Origin: Crenothrix polyspora
GTDB taxonomy: Bacteria > Pseudomonadota > Gammaproteobacteria > Methylococcales > Methylomonadaceae
Assembly: GCF_900163755.1 (NCBI RefSeq)
Contig: NZ_FUKI01000126.1
Coordinates: forward strand, 99,764 to 163,763
Length of the DNA: 64,000 nucleotides
Reading direction: 5' to 3'
Under the pieces are notes generated by a model. That model was not told where the DNA came from. It saw only the letters and a list, made by a program, of their open reading frames with translations, and made no database searches. Position 1 is the stretch's first letter. Each line of letters opens with the position of its first letter. The position numbers and the translations under genes are program-made. Shown one piece after another: positions 28,669-37,792 of this stretch.

Positions 28669-29856
28669 ATGCAAGACTTACTTTTTCTCGTCCACCGTAT
28701 TCCTTACCCACCCAATAAAGGCGATAAAATTCGTTCCTTTCATTTTTTAAACCACTTATCAACGCGGTATAAGGTGCATCTTGCTACGTTTATTGACGAT
28801 GAAAACGACTGGCAATATACCGCTAAAGTGGATGCCTTGTGTATTAGCAGCTGCTATCAAGTACTTAAGCCATTGCATGCCAAGCTTGGCAGTGTAACGG
28901 GTTTGCTCACCGGTGATGCACTCAGTGTGCCGTATTACCGTAATCAAGTGTTGCAAGCGTGGGTTGATAACACCTTAAAAACCCAGGCAATTAAAAAAGT
29001 GTTGGTTTTTTCATCGGTCATGGGGCAGTTTATAAAGCCTGAGCACGGTGTTGATATGGTGGTTGATTTTGTTGATATTGATTCGGATAAATGGCGACAG
29101 TACGCAGAAAAAAAGCGCGGTATTGCAAAATGGATTTATCAGCGTGAAGCCAAATATTTGTTTGATTTTGAGCAAGCATTAGCGGCTAAAGCCAAAGTCA
29201 GTGCATTTGTATCAGCACAAGAGGCTGAGTTATTTAAAAAATTTGCACCTAGCGTCAGTGATAAAATTACCCATATCAATAACGGTGTGGATGTTGTGTA
29301 TTTTTCGCCCGAACAAGATTTTGTATCACCTTACCCAGTTCATGCTGAGCAAGTGCTAGTGTTTACCGGTGCGATGGATTATTGGGCCAATGTTGATGCG
29401 GTAGTGTGGTTTGTTGAGCAGGTATTTTCGCTGTTGATTAAAACCCATCCACAACTAAGGTTTTATATTGTGGGTGCTAAACCCAGTAAAGCTGTGCAAG
29501 ATTTAGCCAATAGCCAGGTTATTGTGACGGGTTCGGTACCGGATGTCAGGCCGTATATTGCCTATGCACACGTTGTGGTTGCACCCTTACGGATAGCCAG
29601 GGGTATTCAAAATAAGGTATTGGAAGCGATGGCGATGGCCAAATATGTGCTTGCAACTTCGGCGGCTATGGAGGGGATTTCGGTTGATTCAGCGTTATCG
29701 GTTGCGATTTCTGATGATGCGGCGACGATGATTGAACAGCTCAAGGTCTTGTTAGGCGCTGATGGCGTTATTGCTGCCCCGACTAATCGTGCGTTTGTTA
29801 AAGCGCAATTCAGTTGGGAGAATAATTTGAATGCGTTGCTGGCCTTGTTGGCGTAA
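28669..29856 (+). CDS. XrtA/PEP-CTERM locus glycosyltransferase (TIGR03087-like)
   Basis: A 395-residue GT-4-like glycosyltransferase. The N-terminus has LFLVHRIPYPPNKGDKIRSF, the family hallmark. The C-terminal Rossmann domain carries VFTGAMDYWANVDAV and the nucleotide-sugar motif ARGIQNKVLEAMA. ATG 28669 starts the conserved N-terminus; the frame remains open upstream into the FemAB gene. In canonical loci the exosortase XrtA follows this gene; here a convergent DUF805 gene follows. Confidence 0.9.
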   Translation: MQDLLFLVHRIPYPPNKGDKIRSFHFLNHLSTRYKVHLATFIDDENDWQYTAKVDALCISSCYQVLKPLHAKLGSVTGLLTGDALSVPYYRNQVLQAWVDNTLKTQAIKKVLVFSSVMGQFIKPEHGVDMVVDFVDIDSDKWRQYAEKKRGIAKWIYQREAKYLFDFEQALAAKAKVSAFVSAQEAELFKKFAPSVSDKITHINNGVDVVYFSPEQDFVSPYPVHAEQVLVFTGAMDYWANVDAVVWFVEQVFSLLIKTHPQLRFYIVGAKPSKAVQDLANSQVIVTGSVPDVRPYIAYAHVVVAPLRIARGIQNKVLEAMAMAKYVLATSAAMEGISVDSALSVAISDDAATMIEQLKVLLGADGVIAAPTNRAFVKAQFSWENNLNALLALLA

Positions 29857-29916
29857 TACAACTGTTGGGTTATGGACATCCGCCGATTAAGCGCGATGTC
29901 CATATCGAAAAGCTTA

Positions 29917-30315
29917 TTAATTTATGCGAGGAATAGCGTTATGTCTAATGTATCCCTCCCCGTATTCATTATCTGCGGGTTGGCTGTCTTGCACGGTAAA
30001 AAATAAGATGGTAAAAAAACCAATCAAAGGTACTAAATTAAGTAATTGCCACCAGCCATTTTTACCCATGTCGTGTAAGCGCCGACAGGTTACCGCGAGG
30101 GTGGGGCAGAGCATCAGTAGCATATAGGTAGCGCTGATAAAGCCGAGACCCAGCGCTTCGTTCATTGTGCCAGTAAAAAAATCTATAATACTCAGTGGAA
30201 TGAGGGTGAGTAAGTAAATCAAGATAAAATACCAGTATTCTTTTTTTCGTGCGCGACCTTCAAAAACAGCATATTTTTTTAAGGCGATCATAAACCAATC
30301 AATACTTTCTTTCAT
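29917..30315 (-). CDS. DUF805 family membrane protein
   Basis: A 132-residue inner-membrane protein with about four hydrophobic segments. The signatures FEGRARKKEYWYF near the N-terminus and RRLHDMGKNGWW in the centre define DUF805 (YhaH-like). Its function is unknown. It converges on the glycosyltransferase gene with a 60-base gap and marks the downstream edge of the exopolysaccharide locus. Confidence 0.9.
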   Translation of the reverse strand: MKESIDWFMIALKKYAVFEGRARKKEYWYFILIYLLTLIPLSIIDFFTGTMNEALGLGFISATYMLLMLCPTLAVTCRRLHDMGKNGWWQLLNLVPLIGFFTILFFTVQDSQPADNEYGEGYIRHNAIPRIN

Positions 30316-30579
30316 ACGATTTCCCTCGCTTTACGGGTTGTTTTAATGCGTTAATTCATTCGCAGGTGGTATAGCTTAGCGTTTTTGCTACTTGACTAAC
30401 GTCAAGCAGTATTAGCTTAGCGCTAATTACGGTTGGTTTCAAGGCTGATATTAAGTGTTAGACTAAACAGGTTAATGCTATGGTTTTATAGGGTGCGTGT
30501 TGTCGAAATTTTTATGAAAATAATCAGATAATGGACAAACAAAATAAGGCAGTTTGTCTCAACTTGAGGATATGGCGTG
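30316..30579. other. Divergent intergenic region with a CTTGAC/GTCAAG palindrome
   Basis: This 264-base gap lies between two divergent genes and holds no open frame of note. A perfect palindrome, CTTGACTAACGTCAAG, lies at 30391-30406 and could be an operator. Two TTAGCG repeats flank it. The regulator is unknown. Confidence 0.35.
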
Positions 30580-30903
30580 ATGAGCGTGGATAATGTATTT
30601 ACTAGGCTTCCTGGTGCGTTACCGGAAGAGCTTTTTCAAACACTGTTGCGCCGCGATACTGTCCACATTGAACGTATTGTGTCGCGCGGCCATAGTACAC
30701 CCATTGGGCAATGGTACGATCAAGCCTGGGACGAATGGGTGCTGTTATTGCAAGGCTGCGCCGTGTTACGTTATGCGAACAGTGATACCGTCATTACGTT
30801 GAATGCTGGCGATTATCTGTTTATTCCTGCGCATACCAAACACCGTGTCGACTTTACGCAGCCAGATCTTGACAGTGTTTGGTTGGCGGTGCATTTGTAT
30901 TAA
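30580..30903 (+). CDS. Cupin-domain protein
   Basis: A 107-residue single-domain cupin. The two cupin motifs are partly preserved: EWVLLLQGCAVLRY, and GDYLFIPAHTKHRVDF with the metal-type histidines of motif 2. The usual first-motif His pair is replaced (PIGQWYDQAWDEW), so metal binding is uncertain. I chose ATG 30580, nine bases after GAGGA. Its stop overlaps the end of the convergent ABC transporter gene by four bases. Function unknown. Confidence 0.8.
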   Translation: MSVDNVFTRLPGALPEELFQTLLRRDTVHIERIVSRGHSTPIGQWYDQAWDEWVLLLQGCAVLRYANSDTVITLNAGDYLFIPAHTKHRVDFTQPDLDSVWLAVHLY

Positions 30904-32597
30904 CCCGGTGTGGTAGTTGCTAGTGGACGTTGCTGTAATTTTGCCAGCACTTCATCGCGCGGGCCATCCATTGCCAATAAACCATCGTTTAATATCATAA
31001 TGCGATCGGTAAAACCTAACACGCCCATACGATGCGTAATAACAATGACCGTGCAGCCACGTTGTTTTAAGCCTGCCAGTGCTTGACTGAGTGCGATTTC
31101 TCCTTGCTCGTCCAGATTGGAGTTAGGTTCGTCTAATACGACCAGCACAGGGCTACCGTACAGTGCCCGCGCTAGACCGATACGTTGTCTTTGGCCAGCC
31201 GATAACGCGCCACCGGTGCTACCAATTTCGGTATCGTAACCTTGTGCTAAATGCAAAATCATATCGTGTACACCGGTGGCTTTGGCAGCAGCAACAATTT
31301 TTTCGGAATCCAGTTCGCCAAAGCGGGCAATATTATCGGCAATCGTGCCGTCAAATAACTCGATATCTTGAGGTAAATACCCTACATGGGGGCCGATTAA
31401 CGCACGATCCCAGTTAGAAATTTCAGCGCCATCGAAGCGTATAGCGCCGTTAGCTGTTGGCCAGATACCTAATAGTGCGCGTGCTAAAGTGGATTTCCCA
31501 GAGGCGCTAGGGCCAATTAAAGCGACAAAAACCCCAGGTTCAATTGAAAAATTAACGCCTTTAATGACCGCTGTTTTAGAGCCTGGCGGCACGATAACGG
31601 CTTGTTCAGCACGTAATGCACCTTTAGGTGTAGGCAAGGGCATGCGTTCGGCTTCGGCAGGGTATTGTGCCAAAATAGTATTAAGGCGTTCGTAGGCAGT
31701 ACGTGCGCTTAAAAATTGTTTCCATGTACCAATCATTAAATCGATAGGCGCTAACGCACGCCCCATTAATATAGAGCCGCCGATCATCAGGCCGGGGCTG
31801 ATTTCTTTGTCGATAGCCAGCCACGCACCCAGGCCTAGAATCAAAGATTGCATGGTCACGCGATACGTTTTGGACAGTGCAGAGATTAACCCCGCTTTTT
31901 CGCTGGCGGTAGCTTGTAGAATAATCAACTGTTGTTGCTTTTCTTTCCAGCGTGACATTAATGCGGGTAACATACCCAGCGCATGAACGATTTCAGCATT
32001 ACGCAGGTTACGTGAAGTCATGTTGGAACTTTCTACCGAAACACGGTTGGCTTTTTCCAAATCATCATGGGTGGCTTTTTCATTCCAGATGGCTAATAAA
32101 ATTAATAATATCGCGGAGCCAATCGCAACATAGCCAAAACTGCTGTGAAACAAAAATAATAAACCAATGTAGATAGGAATCCACGGGGCATCAAAAAAAG
32201 CAAACAAACCTTGGCCTGTTAAAAATTGCCGTAAAGCCAGTAAATCGTTTAATGGTTGTGTGCTGGATTTTCCACCGGTAGCCAGGGCTTGTCGAAACAA
32301 TACCCGATACAAACGCTCGTTAAGTAATAAATCAAAGCGTGCGCTGACACGAATTAAAATTTGTGAGCGTATCCATTCTAATGCGCCAAGGGTGATAAAC
32401 AATACCACCACTAACAGCGTTAGCATGATGAGAGTAGAGATGCTATTGCTGCCTAATACTCTGTCATACACTTGCATCATGTACACAGAGGGCATTAACA
32501 TCAGTAGGTTGATAAATAAGCTGAATATTGCCGCTGACATAAAAGAGTGGCGGCAGTGACGAATAGCCTTAGCGAGTTCTGAGGCGGGTGAGAGCAT
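30900..32597 (-). CDS. Type I secretion system permease/ATPase (PrtD/AprD family)
   Basis: A 565-residue ABC half-transporter. A six-helix membrane domain (about residues 20-310) is followed by an ATPase domain with Walker A GPSASGKST, signature LSAGQRQRIGLARAL and Walker B VLVVLDEP. Length and the absence of an N-terminal C39-like domain fit the PrtD group (TIGR01842), which exports proteins directly to the outside together with a membrane fusion protein and TolC. Neither partner is adjacent. An AAAAGGCAAC site precedes ATG 32597. The closest candidate substrate is the gene at 32846. Confidence 0.9.
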   Translation of the reverse strand: MLSPASELAKAIRHCRHSFMSAAIFSLFINLLMLMPSVYMMQVYDRVLGSNSISTLIMLTLLVVVLFITLGALEWIRSQILIRVSARFDLLLNERLYRVLFRQALATGGKSSTQPLNDLLALRQFLTGQGLFAFFDAPWIPIYIGLLFLFHSSFGYVAIGSAILLILLAIWNEKATHDDLEKANRVSVESSNMTSRNLRNAEIVHALGMLPALMSRWKEKQQQLIILQATASEKAGLISALSKTYRVTMQSLILGLGAWLAIDKEISPGLMIGGSILMGRALAPIDLMIGTWKQFLSARTAYERLNTILAQYPAEAERMPLPTPKGALRAEQAVIVPPGSKTAVIKGVNFSIEPGVFVALIGPSASGKSTLARALLGIWPTANGAIRFDGAEISNWDRALIGPHVGYLPQDIELFDGTIADNIARFGELDSEKIVAAAKATGVHDMILHLAQGYDTEIGSTGGALSAGQRQRIGLARALYGSPVLVVLDEPNSNLDEQGEIALSQALAGLKQRGCTVIVITHRMGVLGFTDRIMILNDGLLAMDGPRDEVLAKLQQRPLATTTPG

Positions 32598-32640
32598 GGG
32601 TGTTGCCTTTTAGTGATAAAAAAAGGCTAGCAATTTAAGC

Positions 32641-32780
32641 TGGAACAAAATGTAGTTTGGGTTGCGTGTTTTTTTCAATCCAACATGATTCAATGGTTAT
32701 CAATATTGGTTTGCTAAATAGCAGACAGCCTAACCTACTTCAGTATCATTATTTTTTTGTCCCGTTTTAGTTGGTAGCCT
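32641..32780 (-). repeat. Dispersed copy of the 19658-19742 palindromic repeat
   Basis: On the minus strand it reads GAAGTAGGTTAGGCTG, then TGCTATTTAGCAAACCAA, ending ACTACATTTTGTTCC, which aligns with the cores at 19658 and 19818. The terminal arms at 32652-32661 and 32729-32738 are imperfect inverted copies. It lies between the ABC gene and the terminator of the upstream gene. Confidence 0.6.
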
Positions 32781-32811
32781 AAAAAAACAAACCCCTGAAT
32801 CGGGGCTTGTT
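32781..32811 (-). terminator. Rho-independent terminator of the gene at 32846-33376
   Basis: Read on the minus strand, a GC-rich stem (ACAAGCCCC paired with GGGGTTTGT) is followed by seven T residues. It lies 35 bases after the stop and would separate this gene's transcript from the ABC transporter. Confidence 0.85.
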
Positions 32812-32845
32812 GCTGGCGTATTTTACCTAGAAGGTCTTAAGCAAG

Positions 32846-33376
32846 CTAGTTTATCTGTATTGTTTCTAATGATTGCCCGATAAACTGTATAGTAGGGCTA
32901 GAAATAGTGTCACTAAAATACGGTACGTGGTCAAATTCTGCTGTATATACAAGGGCTAGTGGTGTTTGGATGTCATATTTTAATACACCGTCACCCATGT
33001 TAAGCGGCGTTAATGCAGATTGTTCAATGGCTGTTTGTGTGGGTTGAAGCAGCTCAATAAAATTTATTTTTAGTGTTTTGCCAGTTAATAACTCTTCTGC
33101 CCCAGTGCAGACTTCCGTGTTGTGAGTGTTTATGTTATAAAAATCTTCAGCAGAGATTTTATGGCCTGCAACAGAGATATCAATAGGCTTGGTGGTGTAA
33201 GTCGGTGTTAGTTCAGCGTGGGTATTTGGTAAATTTTCGATAGCATTATAAATCAGCGCATCATCAGTAGGCCACCAATGAGAGACTGGGTCATTGTGTG
33301 GCGTTAAATGATCAGGTATTGATAGCGTATTTGTATTGGTAGAGGCCAAAGCGCTGGTTTTTGTTGTTTGGATCAT
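32846..33376 (-). CDS. Unrecognised 176-residue protein, candidate type I secretion substrate
   Basis: I do not recognise a family. The protein is rich in Thr, Asn, Ile and Pro, has no signal peptide and no membrane segment, contains a single Cys, and ends in a hydrophobic/polar tail (FIGQSLETIQIN). I chose ATG 33376 after GGGAAATTT; the frame begins 36 bases earlier with TTG. It has its own terminator and lies upstream of a PrtD-type exporter on the same strand. The lack of a Sec signal and the neighbour suggest an exported protein, but no RTX repeats are seen. Confidence 0.6.
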   Translation of the reverse strand: MIQTTKTSALASTNTNTLSIPDHLTPHNDPVSHWWPTDDALIYNAIENLPNTHAELTPTYTTKPIDISVAGHKISAEDFYNINTHNTEVCTGAEELLTGKTLKINFIELLQPTQTAIEQSALTPLNMGDGVLKYDIQTPLALVYTAEFDHVPYFSDTISSPTIQFIGQSLETIQIN

Positions 33377-33960
33377 AAATTTCCCACTGTCTACTTTATA
33401 AAAAATTGCCAAAAAATACTGTTTGTATATACAAAAAACGGATTGCAGTTTGATACAACTAATTATTTTTAAATGGCTGAGCTTATTTGTTTAATTGAGG
33501 TTTTATGCTGAATAAGTATAGATCAGACAAAAAAAAGCACAGGAAATAGACAAATATTTTTTAAAAATCCACTGTTATTGTTATATTTTTTACAATAGAT
33601 TCGTTTTTAAGCTGATATTTTAAAAATATCAGTGGGTTTTAGTTATAGCCGCGGATTTTGAGGTGAAGGGTATGCGTGGTTTTGCAATAAAATGTGCTTA
33701 GATTCGCGTACTGTGGCGCATCATCAAGACATTAGCTGATTTTTTTTGTACTAAGGTGTTATTGATTACTTCTGTGCTATGTTGCTATAGTACCCACAGA
33801 TTCTGTTAAGCCAAATGCGTGCTTAGGTTGTTTGATAGCTTGAGGAATTGGGACGAGTGTCAGATCAGAATTTATAAATACATATTCTCCATAGGCTTTT
33901 TCTGCTCAGGAGGCCTGTTTTTGGAGACAATGCTACTTTTATGAGGCTTTCACGGTATGG
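33377..33960. other. Non-coding divergent region with hairpins
   Basis: This AT-rich gap of about 580 bases holds no credible gene. A palindrome TTTGTATATACAAA lies near 33421-33435, just upstream of the minus-strand gene, in an operator-like position. A perfect nine-pair hairpin (CTGATATTT/AAATATCAG) lies at 33612-33632. The promoter of the BON lipoprotein is probably near its right end. Confidence 0.4.
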
Positions 33961-34287
33961 ATGGTTATGAACAAATTACAATTAATAATGAAATTTCTAT
34001 TGAGTTTTGTGCTGGTTATAGCTGTGTGTCTTACAGGATGTGCCAGTGGCAAAAAACATGAGAGTACGGGTGAGTTTTTTGATGATACTGTGTTGACTAC
34101 AAAGGTTAAGGCATCAATATTGGCCGATTCTAGGTTGAAAGTATTACAGATTGATGTTGAAACTTATAAGGGTGTTGTGCAACTGAGTGGTTTTGTTGAT
34201 ACCACAGAAGGTGCGAACAGAGCGGTAGAAATGGCGCGACGCGTACGTGGCGTTAAAATGGTTAATAATAGCCTTATTGTTAAATAA
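33961..34287 (+). CDS. BON-domain lipoprotein
   Basis: A 108-residue lipoprotein: a signal peptide ending VCLTGC (Cys about residue 27), then one BON domain from about residue 41 (FFDDTVLTTKVKASIL) to the end, with GVVQLSGFVDT and ARRVRGVKMVNNSL. BON proteins of the OsmY/DolP type bind phospholipid at the outer membrane and respond to envelope stress. GAGG lies upstream; ATG 33967 is an alternative start. Confidence 0.88.
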   Translation: MVMNKLQLIMKFLLSFVLVIAVCLTGCASGKKHESTGEFFDDTVLTTKVKASILADSRLKVLQIDVETYKGVVQLSGFVDTTEGANRAVEMARRVRGVKMVNNSLIVK

Positions 34288-34457
34288 AAAATCTGTAAGA
34301 ATAAATCAATGAAGCGCGAGTAACTAAGCTAGCCCTTTCTTTAATGTGAGATTTAAAGGTTTGCCAGATTCATTTTGTATTGGAAGAGACTTGGTCTTGT
34401 ATTATTTGGCGTAATAAGTGATAATACAACTTCTTTAGCCTTTAGCGCTGAATTAAT

Positions 34458-34567
34458 GGTAGCCGTATCGGTCCTCTCGCAACGATACCCTGTGAACCCC
34501 GCCAGGTCCGGAAGGGAGCAACGGTAACAGGGGATTCGTGTGCCGGGATGTGGCTGGTACGGTTGCC
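34458..34567 (+). ncRNA. ffs: Signal recognition particle RNA (4.5S, small bacterial type)
   Basis: The universally conserved apical motif AGGTCCGGAAGGGAGCA is at about 34504-34520, followed by GTGTGCCGGGATGTGGCTGG, the matching 3' side. The ends pair (GGTAGCCGTA with TACGGTTGCC, allowing wobble), giving about 110 bases. It binds Ffh and targets membrane proteins co-translationally. The location immediately before dnaX is common in gammaproteobacteria. Confidence 0.95.
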
Positions 34568-34601
34568 GCCCAAATATGTGTGACTATCTTTCGAGCCTGC
34601 A

Positions 34602-36287
34602 ATGAACTACCAGGTTCTTGCCAGAAAATGGCGACCCCATAATTTTTCTGAAGTCGTTGGACAATCCCATGTCGTAAAAGCGTTAATGAACGCTTTACAG
34701 CATAATCGCCTCCACCATGCTTACTTATTCACCGGTACACGCGGCGTTGGTAAAACCACGCTGGCCAGAATTTTGGCTAAAGCCATCAATTGTGAAAACC
34801 TGCAAGATTTCAATCCCTGTGGTGACTGCCCCATCTGCCGTGAGGTTGATGAAGGCCGATTTTTAGATTTAATCGAAGTCGATGCCGCCTCGCGCACCAA
34901 AGTGGAAGATACCCGTGATTTGCTGGATAACGTCCAGTACGCGCCGAACCGTGGCCGTTATAAAGTCTATTTAATCGACGAAGTTCACATGCTGTCCGGT
35001 CACAGTTTTAACGCTTTGTTGAAAACCCTGGAAGAGCCGCCCGCACACGTTAAATTTCTGCTGGCCACCACTGATTCGCAAAAAATTCCGGTCACGGTGT
35101 TGTCGCGCTGTTTGCAGTTTAATCTCAAGCAATTACTACCCTCGCAGATTTTCGGTCAAATGACGTATATATTGGAGCAAGAAGGCATTGCCTCCGATAC
35201 CAGCGCGTTAAAATTATTGGCGCGTGCCGCCGATGGCAGTATGCGCGATGGCTTAAGTCTGCTCGACCAAGCCATTGTTTTCGGCAATGGCAGTGTACGT
35301 GCCGATGATGTGCGTGACATGCTCGGCACGATTGCCCAGCAGCCGGTAGAAGATATTTTGACCGCATTGGCAGCCGGTGATGCTAACGCCATATTGGCTA
35401 CCATCAGCAGTATTACCGATTTAAGCCCTGATTTTGGCGACGTGTTAGCGCAGATTTTGCAGGTGTTGCACCGTACTGCCTTATTGCAAGTTGTGCCTAC
35501 GGCTATCGATCAGGATTTTGATGCCGAGATGCTCAATACTTTAGCCACGCAATTTACGCCTGAAGATGTGCAGTTGTATTACCAGATTGCTTTAATGGGG
35601 CAGAAAGATTTGGATTTAGCACCCGATCCGCGCAGTGGTTTTGAGATGGTTATGTTACGGATGTTAGCATTTAGGCCGGTTAAGATCGAATCGGTTGTCC
35701 GTGTGGGTGCTGCGTCTGTACCAGCAAAGCCAGCGCCTGCTGCGGTGCAACAAGCGCCAGTAAATACTATGGCACGGCCTGCGCCACCTTTAGTAAGTGT
35801 ATCGCTGCCGATAACCCCCCCCAGCATTTCCGTTTATGCGCCACAGCCGGAGTTATCTACCCAGATACAAGAGCCGCCGGTTACGTTGCTGCAATCTGCC
35901 CCTGTGCAACTGAGCGATAATTGGCCGGATATGATTGCTGCCATGCGTTTGAGTGGCTTAAGCCGCGAACTGGCCAATAACTGTATACTGGAAAGTATTG
36001 ATGATACGCTGTGTACTTTGCTGATTGATCCTGGCTCGGCCAGTATCCGCAGTGCGCGAACCGAAGAAAGCTTGCTGAAAGCTTTGCAGGCGTATCGGGG
36101 TAGCCAGATAAAACTGGTCATTACGGCGCAAAAAACTACGACAGACACACCGGCTATCCAAAATATTAAAGACCGTGAAAGCCGTCAACAGACGGCTGTG
36201 GATGCTATTAATACCGATGATAATATACAGGCGTTAAAAAAACACTTCGGTGCGCAGGTGATTCCTGGCACGGTAGAGCCTCGCTAA
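34602..36287 (+). CDS. dnaX: DNA polymerase III subunit gamma/tau
   Basis: A 561-residue clamp-loader ATPase. Walker A is at residues 45-53 (GTRGVGKTT), the zinc module uses Cys64, 73, 76 and 79, Walker B is YLIDEVHML, and the SRC motif is VTVLSRCLQF. A Pro/Ala-rich linker (about 370-430) leads to the tau C-terminal domain. It is shorter than E. coli tau (643). The only A-run in the 3' part is near the stop, so a gamma product from frameshifting is not evident. It precedes ybaB-recR, the conserved order. Confidence 0.96.
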   Translation: MNYQVLARKWRPHNFSEVVGQSHVVKALMNALQHNRLHHAYLFTGTRGVGKTTLARILAKAINCENLQDFNPCGDCPICREVDEGRFLDLIEVDAASRTKVEDTRDLLDNVQYAPNRGRYKVYLIDEVHMLSGHSFNALLKTLEEPPAHVKFLLATTDSQKIPVTVLSRCLQFNLKQLLPSQIFGQMTYILEQEGIASDTSALKLLARAADGSMRDGLSLLDQAIVFGNGSVRADDVRDMLGTIAQQPVEDILTALAAGDANAILATISSITDLSPDFGDVLAQILQVLHRTALLQVVPTAIDQDFDAEMLNTLATQFTPEDVQLYYQIALMGQKDLDLAPDPRSGFEMVMLRMLAFRPVKIESVVRVGAASVPAKPAPAAVQQAPVNTMARPAPPLVSVSLPITPPSISVYAPQPELSTQIQEPPVTLLQSAPVQLSDNWPDMIAAMRLSGLSRELANNCILESIDDTLCTLLIDPGSASIRSARTEESLLKALQAYRGSQIKLVITAQKTTTDTPAIQNIKDRESRQQTAVDAINTDDNIQALKKHFGAQVIPGTVEPR

Positions 36288-36306
36288 CATAAGTGGAGAA
36301 AATATA

Positions 36307-36630
36307 ATGAAAAATGCCTTGGGTAATTTGATGCAGCAAGCCCAAAAGATGCAGGAAGACCTAAAGAAAGCCCAGGAAGAATTGGCGACCATGCAGGTGG
36401 TGGGCGAATCCGGTGGCGGTTTAGTGCAAATCACCATGAGCGGTAAGCGCGAAGCGCGAAAAGTCTTTATTGATTCGTCTTTGGTTGGTGAAGACCGTGA
36501 TATGTTGGAAGATATGGTGGCTGCGGCGATTAACGATGCGGTCAATAAAGTCGGCAAGCTGAAAAAGGAAAAAATGGCTTCAGTGACGGCGGGTATGCCG
36601 CTGCCGCCGGGTTTTCAAATGCCGTTCTAA
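36307..36630 (+). CDS. ybaB: Nucleoid-associated protein YbaB/EbfC
   Basis: A 107-residue dimeric DNA-binding protein. The family features are the N-terminal helix [35 protein letters not shown], and the C-terminus with [10 protein letters not shown]. It lies 20 bases after dnaX, and its stop is followed after one base by the recR start. Confidence 0.96.
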   Translation: MKNALGNLMQQAQKMQEDLKKAQEELATMQVVGESGGGLVQITMSGKREARKVFIDSSLVGEDRDMLEDMVAAAINDAVNKVGKLKKEKMASVTAGMPLPPGFQMPF

Positions 36631-36631
36631 T

Positions 36632-37231
36632 ATGCTAAAGAAGGGATTGCTGGGGCAGGTGATTCAGCATTTGTGCTGTTTACCTGGGGTTGGGCCAAAA
36701 ACCGCGCAGCGTATGGCGTTTCAGCTGTTGCAACGCAACCGTGATAATGCCAAAGCCTTGGCCGAGATATTGCTGAAAGCACTGGCGGAAATTGGCCATT
36801 GCCAGCAATGTCGCACCTTGACAGAGCAAACCTTATGTGAGATTTGTGCTGATCCTGCCCGTGAATTGGCGCTGTTGTGTGTGGTTGAATCACCGGCTGA
36901 TGTATGGACAGTGGAGCAGGCGACGGTATTTAAAGGCCGCTATTTTGTGTTGCACGGACATTTGTCGCCGCTGGATGGTATCGGCCCTGATGAATTGGGC
37001 TTGGATGCTCTTGAGCAGATATTGGCTAAAGGTGAGGTTAAAGAGTTGATTTTGGCGACCAACTCCACACTGGAAGGCAATGCCACTGCGTATTTTATCG
37101 GTGAACTGGCGGTTAAGCATAAAGTGCAAGCCAGTCGTTTGGCATCGGGTGTGCCTATGGGGGGCGAGCTGGAGTTTATTGATCGGGTTACCTTGTTGCA
37201 TGCGTTTAAAGGAAGACGTAACATTGAATGA
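36632..37231 (+). CDS. recR: Recombination mediator RecR
   Basis: A 199-residue protein of the RecFOR pathway, which loads RecA at gaps. The helix-hairpin-helix ([17 protein letters not shown]) is followed by a zinc finger ([16 protein letters not shown]) and a Toprim domain (CVVESPADV, and [13 protein letters not shown]). The length is canonical. Confidence 0.97.
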   Translation: MLKKGLLGQVIQHLCCLPGVGPKTAQRMAFQLLQRNRDNAKALAEILLKALAEIGHCQQCRTLTEQTLCEICADPARELALLCVVESPADVWTVEQATVFKGRYFVLHGHLSPLDGIGPDELGLDALEQILAKGEVKELILATNSTLEGNATAYFIGELAVKHKVQASRLASGVPMGGELEFIDRVTLLHAFKGRRNIE

Positions 37232-37257
37232 GTTCCCTCTAAAAAGTAAGGTAAGTC

Positions 37258-37756
37258 ATGAGCCTATCACCCCTATTACTTCAGGCCAGCGAGCTTGGCA
37301 TTCGTCTTGAAATCGTCAACGGCCCGCACATTTTGGAGGCACAACCTGTTTGTTTATCGCCATCAAAAACACATCGAGCGAATTGTTCAAGGTATAACGA
37401 AAGCAGACACGGCTGAATCAGCATGTGGATGTGTTCATGCCGTGGATGTTTGTGTGCAATTTCCTACCGGATTAAAACGTCCCGACATCTCGATTTTTTG
37501 CCGAGAGCCCAGTGAGGAAGAGCAGGATTCAGCCTTAACCATGATTCCAGAAGCTGTCATTGAGGTGGTCAGCAAAGGCTATGAAGCCAAGGACTTGGAA
37601 ATCGGCTCGCCGTTTTACCTGTCGCAAGGGGTCAAGGATGTGGTGGTATTTGACCCGCTCACTTTCATGGTTCTCCATGTTCGAAAAGATAGAACTACAC
37701 GGCAAGTCTCTCCGGTGGTTATCGATTTGGAGTGTGGGTGTCAGGTCTTGGTATAA
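37258..37756 (+). pseudogene. Uma2-family nuclease-like gene, frameshifted
   Basis: From ATG 37258 the frame reads MSLSPLLLQASELGIRLEIV, the usual N-terminus of Uma2 (DUF820) proteins, a PD-(D/E)XK nuclease-like family. Around 37342-37352 the homology changes frame: the continuation VYRHQKHIERIVQGI, then RPDISIF and IEVVSKGYEAKD (active-site strand), is read in another frame to the stop at 37756. A one- or two-base indel is the simplest explanation; sequencing error is possible. The frame after the shift is otherwise intact. It lies between recR and the HIT gene. Confidence 0.75.
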
Positions 37757-37792
37757 TTGTCGGCTCATTAATTTTCATTGATCGGGGTAATC

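Noticed and set aside
34288..34457. A further small RNA before the SRP RNA
   Set aside because: No hairpin with a T-run or conserved motif could be seen; the gap is leader of ffs.
36234..36243. A-run near the end of dnaX as a programmed frameshift site for the gamma subunit
   Set aside because: It lies about 15 codons before the stop, too late to make a shortened gamma product, and there is no visible stem-loop or internal Shine-Dalgarno.
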